The notes under the pieces are model-generated. The model saw only the letters and a list, made by a program, of their open reading frames with translations. It searched no databases and was not told the DNA's origin. Position numbers and translations under genes: made by a program. A DNA stretch of 64,000 nt from Boswellia sacra. Taxonomy: Eukaryota; Streptophyta; Magnoliopsida; Sapindales; Burseraceae. The DNA is taken from contig SNVD02009169.1 in assembly GCA_013180625.2 (NCBI GenBank), forward strand, positions 186,001 to 250,000, read 5' to 3'. This document shows positions 12,916 to 25,652 of this stretch, piece after piece. The first letter of the stretch is position 1. Each line of letters begins with the position of its first letter.

Positions 12916-13648
12916 TTAGGGGTGACAATTTTCGATATAGCACGCAAATACAACTTGACATGACATGAGTTTAAGCGGGTTTGGGTTTTAGCGTATTCGT
13001 GTTTGTGTCGTGTTCGTGTTGGAGATGTCAACCTGTTTAATAATCGTGTCATGTTCGGGTTGAGAGTCTTCAACACGCGAATACGATTATGGCACGACAC
13101 GATTATGACACGAACATGATTATGACACGAGTAACACGAATAACACGAATACATATTTTACACGATTGACATAATAACACGATTGATTCGAATATTGACA
13201 CGATTACAAATAATATTAAATTTAAAAATACTAAACTTAATATTATAGTTTTAGACATTTTAGTTCCTACATGTATCCAAATTTTAAGAGCCTAATAAAT
13301 TTTAAAATTTAGGATATTTTTGTCATTTAACAAAAGTTGGAAACATAATTCTGTAACGTGTCATAATCGTGTCAACGGGTCATAATCGTGTTAACAAGTC
13401 GTAATCGTGTCAATCGGGTCGTGTCAATAATGTAAACGTGTCTTAATCGTGTTAGACAGCACAAGCCGTTTATTATTCGTGTTAACGTGTCGTTTCGTGT
13501 TACCTGTTTAATAATCGTGTCGTGTTCGTATTAAGTTACAGTGACACAAATTATAAACGGGTCGTATTCGTGCTAGATCAATCTTTATCGTGTCACAGCT
13601 CGACACGATACAAACACGACCCGCGAATACGAATTGCCACCGCTATAA
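12916..13648. mobile_element. Non-autonomous hAT element
   Basis: Left end TTAGGGGTGACAATT and right end GAATTGCCACCGCTATAA are approximate inverted repeats (TAGGGGTGRCAATT type). Flanks ATGAATGA (12908-12915) and ATGAATCA (13649-13656) fit an 8-bp hAT target duplication with one mismatch. The interior is made of many ACACGATT / CGTGTCATAATCGTG units in both orientations. There is no coding capacity. It lies about 220 bp after CAD-1. Confidence 0.75.
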
Positions 13649-13656
13649 ATGAATCA

Positions 13657-14380
13657 TATATATGACAATAGTACCGATATAGAATAAATAATAAAATAAG
13701 GATAAACATAAGTTAATATAATAATTATCGATAATGTAGTTTTAAATATAAAAATTAAAAAGAGTGCAAGAATAAGGGGTGTTAGTTTGTTTAACTTAAA
13801 CATTTTTTAGCACTTATGGGTGCTTAATATCTATTAATACTTAATTTTGTATCATCTTTAATATTTTAGTTTCTAATTTTCCATTAAGTTTTAAGTTAAC
13901 AAATGAATTTCAACATGACATGTTTACCTTAACATTAATATATAATATTTAATATAGAATATATCTTAAAAATTAGATACTTAATAAAATTAAATTAAGA
14001 TATTAATAACAATAATAATCAATAAATAATAATAAAATTATATTTTATAAAAATATATATCTTCTTTAATATGATAAATATATTATGATGAATTAAATAG
14101 ATAATTTTTTAATTAAAAAATCTTTTTTGTTTATTTTTCTTTAAATTTATAAATTAAAAAATTTGAAAATACTAAAATAAATCTCGTGCTTTCGATAATG
14201 TTGACTATTTTTTAATAGAAAGTACTAAACCATACAATTTTTTAAAAAATAAAAATTTAAAAATTTAAGTTAAATTCAAATTATATAATTAAAATAAATA
14301 AATTTTTTATATTTAAAATTATAATATTAAAATAATTAATATTATAATTTTTAAAAATAGGAAAAAAAGAAAAAAGGTTG
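13657..14380. other. AT-rich intergenic DNA
   Basis: No gene or recognisable element was seen. Long A/T runs, mostly above 80 percent A+T by eye. Confidence 0.6.
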
Positions 14381-14388
14381 TCAAATGG

Positions 14389-14612
14389 TTGCCATCGCCC
14401 GCCGTCGGTGGTATGGCGTGTCCGATAACACCGCCCAGACTACTATGATCATCGTCGGCCTAAATTTTAAACTTCTAATCCCGTTGATCACCGGCTTAAT
14501 CGACCATGACATTTACAAAACCTGGACAGTCGACTGACGACGATCATAGTAGTATAGGCGTGTCGTCAGAAGTGTCATACCACTGGCAGTCGACGATAGC
14601 GATGGCGAACTA
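14389..14612. repeat. GC-richer imperfect foldback (about 75-bp arms)
   Basis: The left arm (about 14389-14460) contains GCCATCGC, TGGTATG and ACTACTATGATCATCGTC. The right arm (about 14535-14612) carries the reverse complement of each block in the same order. A GC-richer island stands out from its AT-rich surroundings. It is probably the core of a MITE whose ends I could not fix. Confidence 0.65.
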
Positions 14613-14639
14613 TGGCAGCTAATATGGTGGCTAATTCTG

Positions 14640-15600
14640 CAAATTAAAAAATTTAATTTAATCTAAAATATAAATTTGAAATTACTTGAGTAAAGTCTAT
14701 ATAATTTTTAAGTTTATGTTAATTTGTATAATAAGAAATATAGAGTTATTTTGATAATAAAACACAATTAAGATATTATAATAAAAAAAGTGATAAATTT
14801 TCAATTTTTGAAATAAATGATATACGATAGAAAAAAAGAGTGATCATTGAAAATAACAAACAAAAATAATTCACTTAAATATTAAGTCGAAATAGAATTA
14901 AGTAAAAAGTGCAAAATAAATAGCCCCTAAGATTTTTCAAGAATCGTCTCATATGCTACACCACTTCAATTTGCCCAAAAATAATGAAAAAGAAAACCTC
15001 ATTGCCTCATGCCATGGTAAAAGTAGATACTTTTCTATTTTTTTTGCCTTTAACATATTCTATATTTCTCCCTTTGACAAAGACAATTCTGCTTTTAGGT
15101 CTCAACATGTCACGTTAGCTATAGCAAGCAATTAAGCTATTGTTTTCATTATAAAGGAAAACAAATTAAGAGCCAAAACACCACAAAGTTAAGAAAGTAA
15201 AAACCTTGCATGAGACAAGTTCACCAGGTCATCTTGCAGATTTGGTAAAACATCCAATTAGGGTGACATAATCACAAGAGTTTATGAAAATGGTATAGCA
15301 AACTTGGAAAAAATAATTAAGAAATTGAACCAACTCAAACTCAATTATGATAACTAAATAATAACAATAATACTAACAACAACAATAACAACAACTACTA
15401 CAAATATAACATAATATAAATGGTTAGTTATAACATGTAAAATATACAATGTTGTATCGACACAACCCATAATATTATTCATATTGTACTTGGCCACAAC
15501 AAGAAATTTGTTCATATTTATCACATTGAATTTTTTTATTTGATGGTTTTTTATAAAAGTGAGAAATATTACGCTGGTCTGAAAGTCAAAACCTTATTTT
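14640..15600. other. AT-rich intergenic DNA
   Basis: No gene is supported. A 60-codon reading frame at 14953-15135 has no recognisable features. Confidence 0.5.
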
Positions 15601-18600
15601 TATATTATTTTTCACTTTTTGTCTTATCCTTATAATATATTTATTATATTTTTTTAGGTAGTGTCAAATATTTTTATAATGTTTTTTAACCTTATTATAT
15701 TTTTTCGCTCGAATTCTCTCTATCTCGTTGTTTTCCCCCTTTTTGGGAAGTTTGCCCTAGCCATTACTCTCTCTCACCTTCAAGATTACATCAAAATTGC
15801 TCTCACTCACCAAAATCATCACTCAAATTTCATCAAATCATTAGCTACTGATCACTTTGGGTTGGATTTAGGGTTCTCGTTTGAGTTAAGGAAAGCTTCC
15901 AGTTTTGAATGTGTTCTCATTTTGGATTTGAAATTTGTTCTGTGTGTTTCTAGTTTTCTTTCACTCATCACAAAATCTCATAAATCTCATAGTAGAATCT
16001 CTAATCTCCTAAATCCTTAATTTCAAAACCCTAAGTTTTACATATATTGGTTAAATGCGCATTCTGGTGGTCGGATAAACTGTTTTCTTCTTTTTCTTCT
16101 TCTTATTATTTTTTTTTTAGAAATCTTAGTAAATCTTCTTTGCTGATTTTCTTTTATGATTTTTTTTATGGTTCTAAAACTTGATTTTTAGGTTCCTTGA
16201 AAGCGTAAGTCCACTATATATGTCGGTTTAAATTTTGTTTCTTGTTAATGGGTTCTTGAGCTATCAGCTAATCTTAGCTATTTATGGTTTATTTCAGTTT
16301 TCAGAAAGCTCATATTCAAATTTGGGTTTTTGAGCAAACTGGTTGAGTACATCCTTTCTTTTGTATAAATTCACATAAGACGTTTATGTATTTTTTTGCT
16401 ATTGAATACGTTCATAATTTTTTTAACTAAAGTTGTCAGTTGATAATTGGGAAAAACCGTCTGTTTTTAGGTCCCATCCTCTCAAAAATGGAAGAGCACC
16501 ATTAAAAAACTTGAAGGAATTTCGTTTCTTGTGGAATTGAATTTAGTGGAGCTTGATATTATGGCTCAGAAAGGCCATAATCTTATATGTTGCATCTGTT
16601 CTTCTTTATCCATGGTTTAATGTACAAATTCAAGGACTACATGATGAACACTTAAATGTGTATATTTAATAAGAGCTTAATTCATCATATTACTCTAATT
16701 ATGTCATTAAATTCCTCAACTTAAGCATATTTGTAGTTTTTGCATCTTTTGATTTAGTTTTATATAAATTTTAGTTTTTCATACAAGCTTAGTAAAATGG
16801 ACATAACTTTCTATTTACAGATCAGAATGATGCAATTCTTGATTAAGTGGAAAGCTGATTAAATTGTCTACAAAATTATATTTCGAAGAATATAAAATTC
16901 GAGCATCTAATGGACTGAAAATGGGCTTGAAGCAAACCCGTCTGTAGTCTTGGCCCAGCCTACCTGTGTCTCCATATTTTGATTCTATCTTTTGAAATAC
17001 GTATCCAAATCGTATGATTCAAGGTCTTCTAGAAAGCTGAGAGAAATATCTACAACTTCCATGAGGACATGTGATCAAAATTATGAATATTTCGATGTCA
17101 AAATTGGTGGTCAAAGTCGCACATGGTAATCCAAATTGTCAATAAGATATTTTACAATTGTCCCTTTGTAATTTGATAATTTTGCCCTCAAAATGTATCT
17201 ATAAATAGAGGAGTGTTGTGACCCAAGAGGCCATCTTGCCTCTTAGCTAAGATCTCTTATTGTTGTGTTTTTTCTTGTTCTCTCTTTTGTATTTTTTTTA
17301 ATATTATGAGTAGTTCTTTTGTTCTTGAAATTTATATTCTCTCTTGCATTATGTCTTGCTAATTTTCTTCATATGCTAGTGAAACCTTTGATATGAGAAT
17401 AAGGATTATTTAACCCCATAATATGTGCTTAAAGATTATAATATTTTGTTGGTTATTTTATATAATTTATATTTACTTTCTTAATCACTCTTGACACCAC
17501 TCGTAAAGTGGAGGTCTTGATCCATTATAGACGATCATCAGCAGATCAAATACTTGGATCCTTTCTAGATGTCGTACGGTTCTTCCTTACCGACACAAGT
17601 CTAGTTTGGAATCTTGATTTGTTGTAGACATATGATGATTGGCATATTGGATGCTTGAACCCATTTACAAAAGTGATATAAATATTGGTAATGAGGCAAA
17701 TATAACACATGTAACAATAGGCTTAAATTTGTGATTAACTTTCTGAATGGAACCTCCTTAATATGTGGATTATATTTTACGAATGGTTACAGAGAAAAAA
17801 AAAGATGGATTCATATTCAAATACATAAGAATGATATAGGAACAATAATAATCTTAGATTTGAGTTATAACTGGGTTATTTATCCTTATTTAATGTATCA
17901 AGGGTAGATCCCCTAACGTTAGCTTTCATTATCATTGAGTTAATTTCTCTCACTTATGTATTTTAATTATGCCTGTTTATTGCTTATGAAATTATTCTTT
18001 AATTTGCCATGGAAGCTTTTACCACCTATTTCTATGACCAGTTATATCATCTACCATCTTGATTAATATTTGTTAACATCATCTTATTATTTATTTGAAT
18101 TATTCAAATCAAATTTTCTTACCCTTGGTTTGTACCCCTAAATCTCCTTTCTCGTGGATTGACCCCGGTCTTGCGGGATTTATTACTTTAACACTCCTAT
18201 ACTTAGGAGACAATCTTATTTTTGGATGTGTCACTAAAGCCATAAATACTTGTTGAAGTTCCAAGAATTTAAGATTATATTGTATCTTCTATGCTTTTCA
18301 CTAATGTTAGGATTCTCTATTTGTTCAAATGGGATGCTTAAGCAACTCTCATCCACTCATGTTGAGTTGACATAACTGGTGTACATGGTTTTGGTTTTCA
18401 TTTTCGTATACTGTCCTGTAAGCGAGACTTCCATTCTACTCCAAGTGATTGCGACTACAAAATTGTTCTCCAAGGCCTTTCGGCACTTGGGGATACCATA
18501 GAACAAGCCACCTAGTTCTAGAGGTTGTCAGAGCTGCCACCTAGGTAACTAATCATGGGAAATGGTTGGATGACGATAACCAAGCCTTTACTTTGGTACC

Positions 18601-18900
18601 CAACTATCCATCATCCTTTCACAATTGAGTTTAGGAAGTTAGGTACGGATCTTCGATCCACCCGGACAAAGTCTGGCCCCCACTAGAGTCTATTGAGTTG
18701 AGATTTTAATCGGTCAATCATTATCTATCTTGATCCTAAATTCACTTTCATGCATACAATTGATCTTATTTGAAGTATTATATGTGCAATGAGGCAATTT
18801 ATAAGCATTCATCAAAAGTGGAAGGACAAGCCAGGAAAGGGATTACAATCATTTAATCACAAATAAATACAGTGAGAATAAAGATGAAAAAAGATAGAGC
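15601..18900. other. Unassigned region, possibly a degenerate retroelement
   Basis: No gene was recognised. A 119-codon frame at 15661-16020 is hydrophobic and Ser/His-rich without a known motif, and looks like UTR-type sequence. About 17205-17300 has 'tataaataga' followed by T-rich DNA, like an LTR promoter. About 18150-18185 reads 'gtggattgaccccggtc', a type of phrase I associate with the R/U5 of plant Ty3/gypsy LTRs. No gag or pol motif and no second LTR was found. Confidence 0.3.
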
Positions 18901-19299
18901 ACAAGAAAATAAATTAACACTTCTATTCCCCATGTCGAGCTCAACAGGCCTGCCATTGGAAAGCGGATCTGCCACCATGCATTATGACTATGTCCACTAT
19001 CCAATCGCCCTCACATCATTGACCTTCACAAGATCGAGTTCCTTACCATCAGTGTGAATCTACCTGATCTGATCATTATCACATTATAAAAAAAGAACTG
19101 AAGAATGTCATTATAACATGATAAGCACACGTCACCCATGGATCCGGTGACATGACTCACTATGCTGTCTGTTTGATTGTGACATCTGTTTATGATTTAA
19201 ATGGCATCTTTCAAATTTTAACAGACCAAGATTGATGACTATTCATGGATCAGATAACATTCGTGAGAGTAATCTACACAGCGTTCATGATTTGAACGA

Positions 19300-19640
19300 T
19301 ATCCCTCAAATGGCAATAAAAATAGAATAAAAGATGATAAAAAAAAAAAAGTACAATAGAAGTAAACTGCGAATATGTAAAGCACGATAATGTAAATTGA
19401 GATAATGTAAAAGGCAATAAAATAGAAATGCAATAAAGTAAATTATGGTAAAAATAAAAGATAATAAATTAAATGAGGCGAAAAGTAAAATACAGTAAAT
19501 AAAAGTGCGATAAAGTAAATAACGAAAAAATAAACGGCAATAAAGATAAAAATGCAGTAAATTATATAAGCAAAAATAAAAGCAAAAAAATAAAAATAAA
19601 ATGTAACAAAATAAACGGTGAAATTTTGTTTCGCCTTTTT
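19300..19640. repeat. A-rich degenerate simple repeat (gcaataaagtaaa-like)
   Basis: Repeated words such as 'gcaataaa', 'gataaagtaaat' and 'aaaataaaag' without a strict period. Purine-rich on + and pyrimidine-rich on -. No coding potential. Confidence 0.6.
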
Positions 19641-20244
19641 TATTAATTTTATTTTAGGATAAAATTGTAAAAAAAAAAAAGCTATACAAAAAAAGTGGGG
19701 TTGAAGAGCTAAAAGGTGGGAGCTAAATAGAACTACTCAAAACTTTTTTATTTTTAAATTTTAAATTTTTATTAAAAAGACACATTTGTATCTTAAAGAG
19801 AATAAATTAACCCTTTATTTAGGAGATTTAAACATCTCTTTTAAGAAAAATATGCTTATTTTTAAAATCAAATTAAATTTTTTAATAACTTAAATTATTT
19901 CAAAAATATCTAAATAACATATGTTAAACTATTTCTATTAACTATTACTATCTTGAGTTAAACATTATTTCATTTGATTCATTAAAAATAAAAAATTTAA
20001 AAATTTTATTTAAAAAAATATAGATAAAATAGTCAATTTCTAAAATAAAATCTGAATCCTATATTAGTAATATTTTGAACTTAAAGTATAATTATTTTAA
20101 AATAGTATGAGAATTTCATCATTATAATTAAGACTTATTTTGTATCATTCTTTTGATAAAAAATGGGTTCATTTTATAAATTAGATTAGACAGAGATGGC
20201 TTAGAGATTTATAAGGAGGGAAATGAGAGTGTGGAAGAAGGAAA

Positions 20245-20459
20245 CCAAAAATCTAAGAATTTTATTTCTTTTAGTTTAAAATAGGCTAATTTTATTAAAT
20301 TGATTAAAAAGGTAATCATGTTTATTCATGTTCGAATTCGTCTATTTATGCTCCAAAAATCTAAGAATTTTATTTCTTTTAGTTTAAAATAGGCTAATTT
20401 TATTAAATTGATTAAAAAGGTAATCATGTCTATTCATGTTCGAATTCGTCTATTTGTGC
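20245..20459. repeat. 108-bp tandem duplication (2 copies)
   Basis: The unit starting ccaaaaatctaagaatttta repeats at 20353 with very few differences (for example catgtttatt versus catgtctatt). Confidence 0.92.
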
Positions 20460-20818
20460 TCCTCGTGCTTCATACTTATGGTTAAATTCGCACTAGCATG
20501 GTTTATCGTATCACTTTTTTAAATTCAATCCAGTTCAGTCTAATCTAATTCTCATTTAATATTGCGGCATAATGCTATAGGATTTGTGTTTATATCATAC
20601 TTTTGTCGTATGATTTTCTACTGAACTATGTTGTGCTCATGCCTGGCCGGCCCTTTTCACATGTCTAGTTAGCACACTGATAGTGATATGCCAAGCTGAC
20701 CTAAAAGAACTAGTAATGATTTATGCGGTATACTCCATGACAAAAGAAAAAATTGTCTTGATGGCTGCTGCGCGAAGCACGATCTAACGAACATGGATAT
20801 GTCAATTATTTGCCTCCT

Positions 20819-20995
20819 CAGTGATGTATGACGTGCTTATACATGATTTTCCATTAACAACTCTATGGAAATGGCTAGTGTACATTGAATGTATTGCTTT
20901 TGCAGGTTTTTGTTTTTTTCCTGGTTCGTTTTTAACAATATACCCAATGGCTAGACGACAAGCAATACATTTATTTAACCAAAGATTTGTAGGGA
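20819..20995 (+). repeat. Direct repeat copy A flanking an inverted-repeat-bounded segment
   Basis: A segment of about 175 bp from 'gtgatgtatga' through 'tggaaatggctagtgtacat' to 'aaccaaagatttgta'. A diverged copy in the same orientation is at 23533-23700. Not recognised as a known element. Confidence 0.7.
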
Positions 20996-21816
20996 CCCTA
21001 GACTTGGTCAGACGACCCTTTGCTCCCAACTTTTTAAATAGTAACGTATGGACCCCTACTTTAAACATCCGTTATAGAATCTATTTAGTGAAACCAAATC
21101 TTCCCCATAAAGACTGTTTTACCCTTTTATCTTATTCTAAAGTAATATAATAATGAAAAAAAATTTATAAACATTAAAACGAACAAAAAAATTACCTATG
21201 AACAAAGAATCACTTACAATAAAAAATTACCTTTCTACTCTAGAACTTTTTGCTTTCTCCCTCTTTTTACCCCTTTTCCCATATACTTTCCTTACAACCA
21301 AACAAATTTTCTTCTCACTTAATTTATTTTTTTCATAAAAATTAAAAATTTCTTTTCCCCCTTTTTCTACACTCCTTTTAAAAATTAAAAGACAGACTCT
21401 TTGTTTGCAATACCAAGTGTGGAGATTTTAGAACGTCTCTGAATTTTGGTTTTTTTCTGCACTTGAAATGGCTTTCCACATGCGATTAACAACCAGCAAA
21501 AGTGCTTTTGCAAAGTGCAGCAACGTGAAGTTGCTTTCAAATCCTGGTGCATTGAAAAGAAGGGTTTGAGACTGGTGTTTTGGCAGGCGGATGATGTGTG
21601 GTGGTCCAGGAGGATCGGCCAATGAAGACGGAGATGGTTTTGTTGGGAGCCAAGCAATTATACATTTAAATTCTTTTTTCTCCCCAAAATTCAAACCAAA
21701 AAAAACTCAATACATGAAAAAATAAATAAATAAACAATTGAAAAATAGCCTCCCCCAAGCCATAACCGTTGAAAAAAAATCAAGTCATCACCGTCACCAT
21801 CACCAAAACCAACTTA

Positions 21817-23057
21817 GGGTTAGTTTGGGATTGCCATTATTATAAAAATAAACAACTTTTACTTTGCTGTAGAAAAAATTAGCTTTAAAAAAAAGCGAGA
21901 GGTTGTTTGGTAAACAAACTTTTAAAAATTAATTTGGTTTTCAAAAATAGGGTAGAGGTATTTGAGATTGCGTGCTGTAGCTTTTATTATATTCAAATGG
22001 CAAAAATAGATATGTATATTATTCACTTGTAATATTCAAATATTTTAAACAAATTTTATATAAATTATTATTTATATAAATATAAATAAAATGTATAATT
22101 AATTTTAATTTGTGTAAAATAGAAGGATATATATCTTATATGTTTAAATCTAATTTCATTCAATATTAAAATAAAAATCATTTAAGATTAATTTTTTTGT
22201 AATAAACGCACATATTTATTTGTAAAATAATTTAAAATTTATAATATATTTCAATGTATATTATAGTTAATAAAATTATATAAAAATTTATATCAATTAA
22301 ATTTATTTTATGAATTTTAAAAAAAATTACAAAAACAAAAAAATTTAAAACAATCACCGTAGGAATCATCAGACCGTTACAAGAGCCATTCGTCAACGAC
22401 TGTTCCAGTAGTGCATCCAACGCCACCAGTGGCACCTCCATGATCGTCATCATGCGGTCTGACATTTCACAGTTATTTTCATGACAAAAGGCATTACATT
22501 TTGCGGCAAAGCATGGCAAAACTTTCCAGCTTTCGCAGTGTTCAATCGAAAAATGACACGCTTTTGCCATGAAAACCATCACAGAATGTCAAATTGCACA
22601 CTGGAGATCATGGAGGTGTCACCGGTGCCTCAGATGCACCACTAGAATGGTCATCGGCAATTGGCTTTGACGATGGTACGGTGACCCCTTTAACGACTGT
22701 TTTAATTTTTTTTACAATATTAATTAACTATAATATTTTTTATATTTTCAAAAAAAAATAAAAATAAATAATTAAAAATATTTGGTTATTAATTAAATAT
22801 ATTTTATAAAAAATAAAAATAAAAGAAATTTTATAATTTTATTTTTATAGTAAAGATATTTTAGACACTTCTTACTTCAAAAGCAAAAACAAGTCTTGAA
22901 AAGCAGGTGACCCTCTATTTTTAAGATCTTTTATATATCCAATATTTTTCTATGACAGCTTGTTTTTTAAATGGGTGGAGAAATAATCCTTAACACCTTT
23001 GGATTGCTGCTGCGGAAAAAAAAAAATTCTATAGTAACAGTAATCTCGAGCTGACCC
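21817..23057. mobile_element. Non-autonomous PIF/Harbinger element
   Basis: The left end GGGTTAGTTTGGGATTGCC matches the reverse-complemented right end GGGTCAGCTCGAGATTACT over about 30 bp. The 3-bp flanks are TTA on both sides (21814-21816 and 23058-23060), as expected for PIF/Harbinger. Length 1241 bp. There is no transposase. The interior is AT-rich apart from a GC-richer foldback at 22403-22648. Confidence 0.8.
22403..22648. repeat. Inverted repeat inside the Harbinger element
   Basis: The left arm (22403-22445) contains GTGCATC and CACCTCCATGATC. The right arm (22606-22648) has their reverse complements. Inner blocks 'ttttcatgacaaaaggc' (about 22475) and 'gcttttgccatgaaaa' (about 22560) also pair. 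A hairpin of roughly 90-bp arms is possible. Confidence 0.7.
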
Positions 23058-23532
23058 TTAGTCATCTAAAGAGATTTGGGAGAAGAGAGAAATCAGATCA
23101 TCCATCACCATCAACCATCACCACCAGAGCCGGCTTGGTAGTTTGTAAAGGATTAGGAGAGAGAAACCAAGTCACTCAACCCATTCGCACCACAAACAAA
23201 GCCAACATCTAAGTATTTTAAATGTTAAAAGTGGCAAGGCATAGCTATTATCGAAGAAGTCGACAGAAAGCAGAAGAAAGCAAAAATTTTATTAGAATTT
23301 TTTACTCATATTAAATATAAAATTCTTATCAAGTTTTGGTTGATTAACAGTATTTGTCCTTATTAAGAACATATTTTGAGTTTTTGTTAATAGTTTCAGT
23401 AACCGAAAGGACGAAATTACCCTCATTTCATTTATGGACTCTAACGGATGTTTAAAAGTAGGGTCGCTATGTTACCATCTGAAAAGTTGGGGTCAAAATG
23501 GTAATTTCACGAAAGTGGGGTCCTTACATGTC

Positions 23533-23700
23533 AGTGATGTATGATCTGCTCTTATATACTTATTTTCCGTTGACCACTTTATGGAAATGGCTAGTGTACA
23601 TTGAATGTATCGCTTTTAATTTTTTTTTTTTTTCCCTCATTCCACTTTAACGTTATACCCAAGGGCCGGACGACGAGCAATATATTTACCTAACCAAAAT
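23533..23700 (+). repeat. Direct repeat copy B
   Basis: A diverged copy of 20819-20995 in the same orientation, sharing 'tatggaaatggctagtgtac' and 'cgacgagcaatatattta'-like words. It follows directly after the right inverted end of the enclosed segment. Confidence 0.7.
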
Positions 23701-24370
23701 ATGTATACATATAGCTAAAAGCTGCAGCGGAGGTCCCATTTCATGTGGCTGTGATTAATCTACTTGAAAATATTGCCATATGAACACTTCAAAATTTGTT
23801 GAATCTGTATGTTTGTTTCTTCTTTAAATTTTGTCTATTATGGTTGACAAAAGCAGCTCAACGCAAATATATATAAGCTTGACAATAATTTAATCTTCAT
23901 TCATGGTTTATTTTATTTTTCTCTCTCCAATGAGGCATTATTAATTATTAACTGGTGATTATTTATAAAAATGTCTAAACAATTTGTAGGGCCATTATTA
24001 TTAATTTTATGTAATCAAATAATTGTAGAAATTTTACAAATGCCTGCAAAGTAATGCAATGGTTGAATCCAAAAACAAGGAATTAACCCACACTAAACCG
24101 TTTATATATGGACTATATTTTTCCAATCGGTTATAAACCCAAAGGAATCGATATAATTATTGCCATTTCAATATTTTACAACAATTTTTAAAAATAAATG
24201 ATTAAGGATTTGGTTAGCAGTAGTAAAATTTGATTTTCATGCACTGAAATTTATACAAGTGATCCTTTTTTTTTACAATAATAAATTTGTTTGTTATTAA
24301 TTTGTCCGTTGTTTTAACCCAAACAAAACTAACTTTAGTTAGAGTCCGCGGAAAAAGCATAGACACCTTC
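23701..24370. other. Intergenic DNA without recognisable features
   Basis: AT-rich. Neither strand gives a reading frame with recognisable domains. Confidence 0.5.
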
Positions 24371-24665
24371 AAAATTTGGGTTAACTAACTGTCCCACTGT
24401 TTCATTGTTTCAAAAGTAACATCTAACATCCATTTTAACAAAAGTATTTAACGGTGTTAACAAAGAGGGAGATATTGAATGTGTTAACAAAGGAAAAACA
24501 AAAAACTTAGATGGTATCAAAATTTGGGTTAACTAACTATCCCACTGTTTCATTGTTTGGAAAGTAACATCCAAAATCCATTTTAACAAAAGTATTTAAC
24601 GGTGTTAACAAAGAGGGAGATATTGAATGTGTTAACAAAGGATAAACAAAAAACTTACATGGTAC
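24371..24665. repeat. 148-bp tandem duplication (2 copies)
   Basis: The unit starting aaaatttgggttaactaact repeats at 24519. It contains 'aaagtatttaacggtgttaa' in both copies, with only a few substitutions between copies. Confidence 0.92.
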
Positions 24666-25288
24666 TAACTTATCACGAACTTAGGATTAGATGGTTAACA
24701 TGCTCGACGTGAACCACTCAACCAAACTGAAATAAACTAATATTAGTTTGTAAACTATTGATTTAGCATTAAACGTAAAATAAATTCTACCTTTATTTTA
24801 TTTTTTAAAAATTAAAGTTAAGATATTAAGCAACATACATTAAATAACAGTAAAATTATTAATTTAAAAAGTTGAAAATATAATAAATGATGAAAAAATA
24901 TGTAAATTTAAATTATAAAAGGTAAAACTTATAATTTATAATTAAAATATAAGAAATATGTTATAGATTTGATATATATTTCAAAATTGATAATTACAAA
25001 GTTAAAAATTAATTATTTTGTCATTATTTATAGATTTATTGATTTGTGATATTTCAAAATTTTAACTTTTTAAGTTAATAATTTTGCTATTATTTAATTC
25101 AAATTGTTTAGCTTTAACTTTAATTTTAAAAAATCAAAATAAAAGTTATATTTTATTTTAGTTTTAATGTTAAATAAAAGTTTTGTAGTTCTATTTTATC
25201 CATCACCACTTTGGTTGAGTGGTTTTTATTGAACATGCTAATTCAATAATCCCAGGTTCAACCATTCCTCCTTGATTACAAGTTTTTT
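24648..25288. repeat. Long foldback with tRNA-like promoter boxes in each arm
   Basis: Arms of about 230 bp: AACCACTCAACCAAA near 24712 pairs with TTTGGTTGAGTGGTT near 25210, and inner blocks such as 'taaaattattaattt' and 'aaaaattaaagttaa' pair with the opposite arm. Reading outward from the centre, each arm holds a TGGTTGAGTGG A-box-like motif and, about 40-50 bp later, a B-box-like motif (GGTTCAACC on the right, degraded to AGTTCGTGA on the left). This suggests two inverted tRNA-derived SINE-like heads or a MITE derived from one. Confidence 0.65.
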
Positions 25289-25652
25289 AAAAAGTTTCTC
25301 AAATATGATTTTTTAATGATATTTGCTATCTTTAATCTAATTAATACGAAAAAATCAATAAGAAAGAGAAAAAATAATATAAATATTAATAAACCATACA
25401 AAAGAATTAGAAATTACTGTTTATTATGAATTTTTTGAATTTGTATTCTTCTAGTAACAATTGATTGATTTTTTTTCATACTCTAAAGAAAAAAAGAATC
25501 AATTAAATTTATATTAAATAAATAAGGATCAAAAAATCTAAAATTCTATTTAGGTATAAAATAATAAAAATCGGTTAATATATAGTATAAACTTACATTG
25601 TTGTACAGATAAAAGGTTTGTGCGCCGCATGCATCCTCTTAAATTAAAACGT

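Larger units (their letters stand above)
20990..23528. mobile_element. Possible non-autonomous MULE-like element with long inverted ends
   Basis: The left end (about 20990-21090) contains 'agtaacgtatggaccccta' and 'aaacatccgttatag'. The reverse complement of 23395-23525 contains 'ggtaacatagcgaccctac' and 'aaacatccgttagag' in the same order, giving degenerate inverted ends of about 100 bp. A Harbinger element (21817-23057) is nested inside. No convincing 9-bp target duplication was found. The element class is inferred from long TIRs only. Confidence 0.45.

Noticed and set aside
12916..13648. Satellite array of ACACGATT units
   Set aside because: Units are irregular, occur in both orientations and are enclosed by inverted ends with an 8-bp target duplication, so it is one hAT-type element.
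15661..16020. 119-codon frame
   Set aside because: Low-complexity hydrophobic and Ser/His content, no domain and no clear promoter; probably chance or UTR-like DNA.
21385..21694. Two overlapping minus-strand frames of about 90 codons
   Set aside because: No recognised motif; they lie inside a repeat-bounded non-coding segment.
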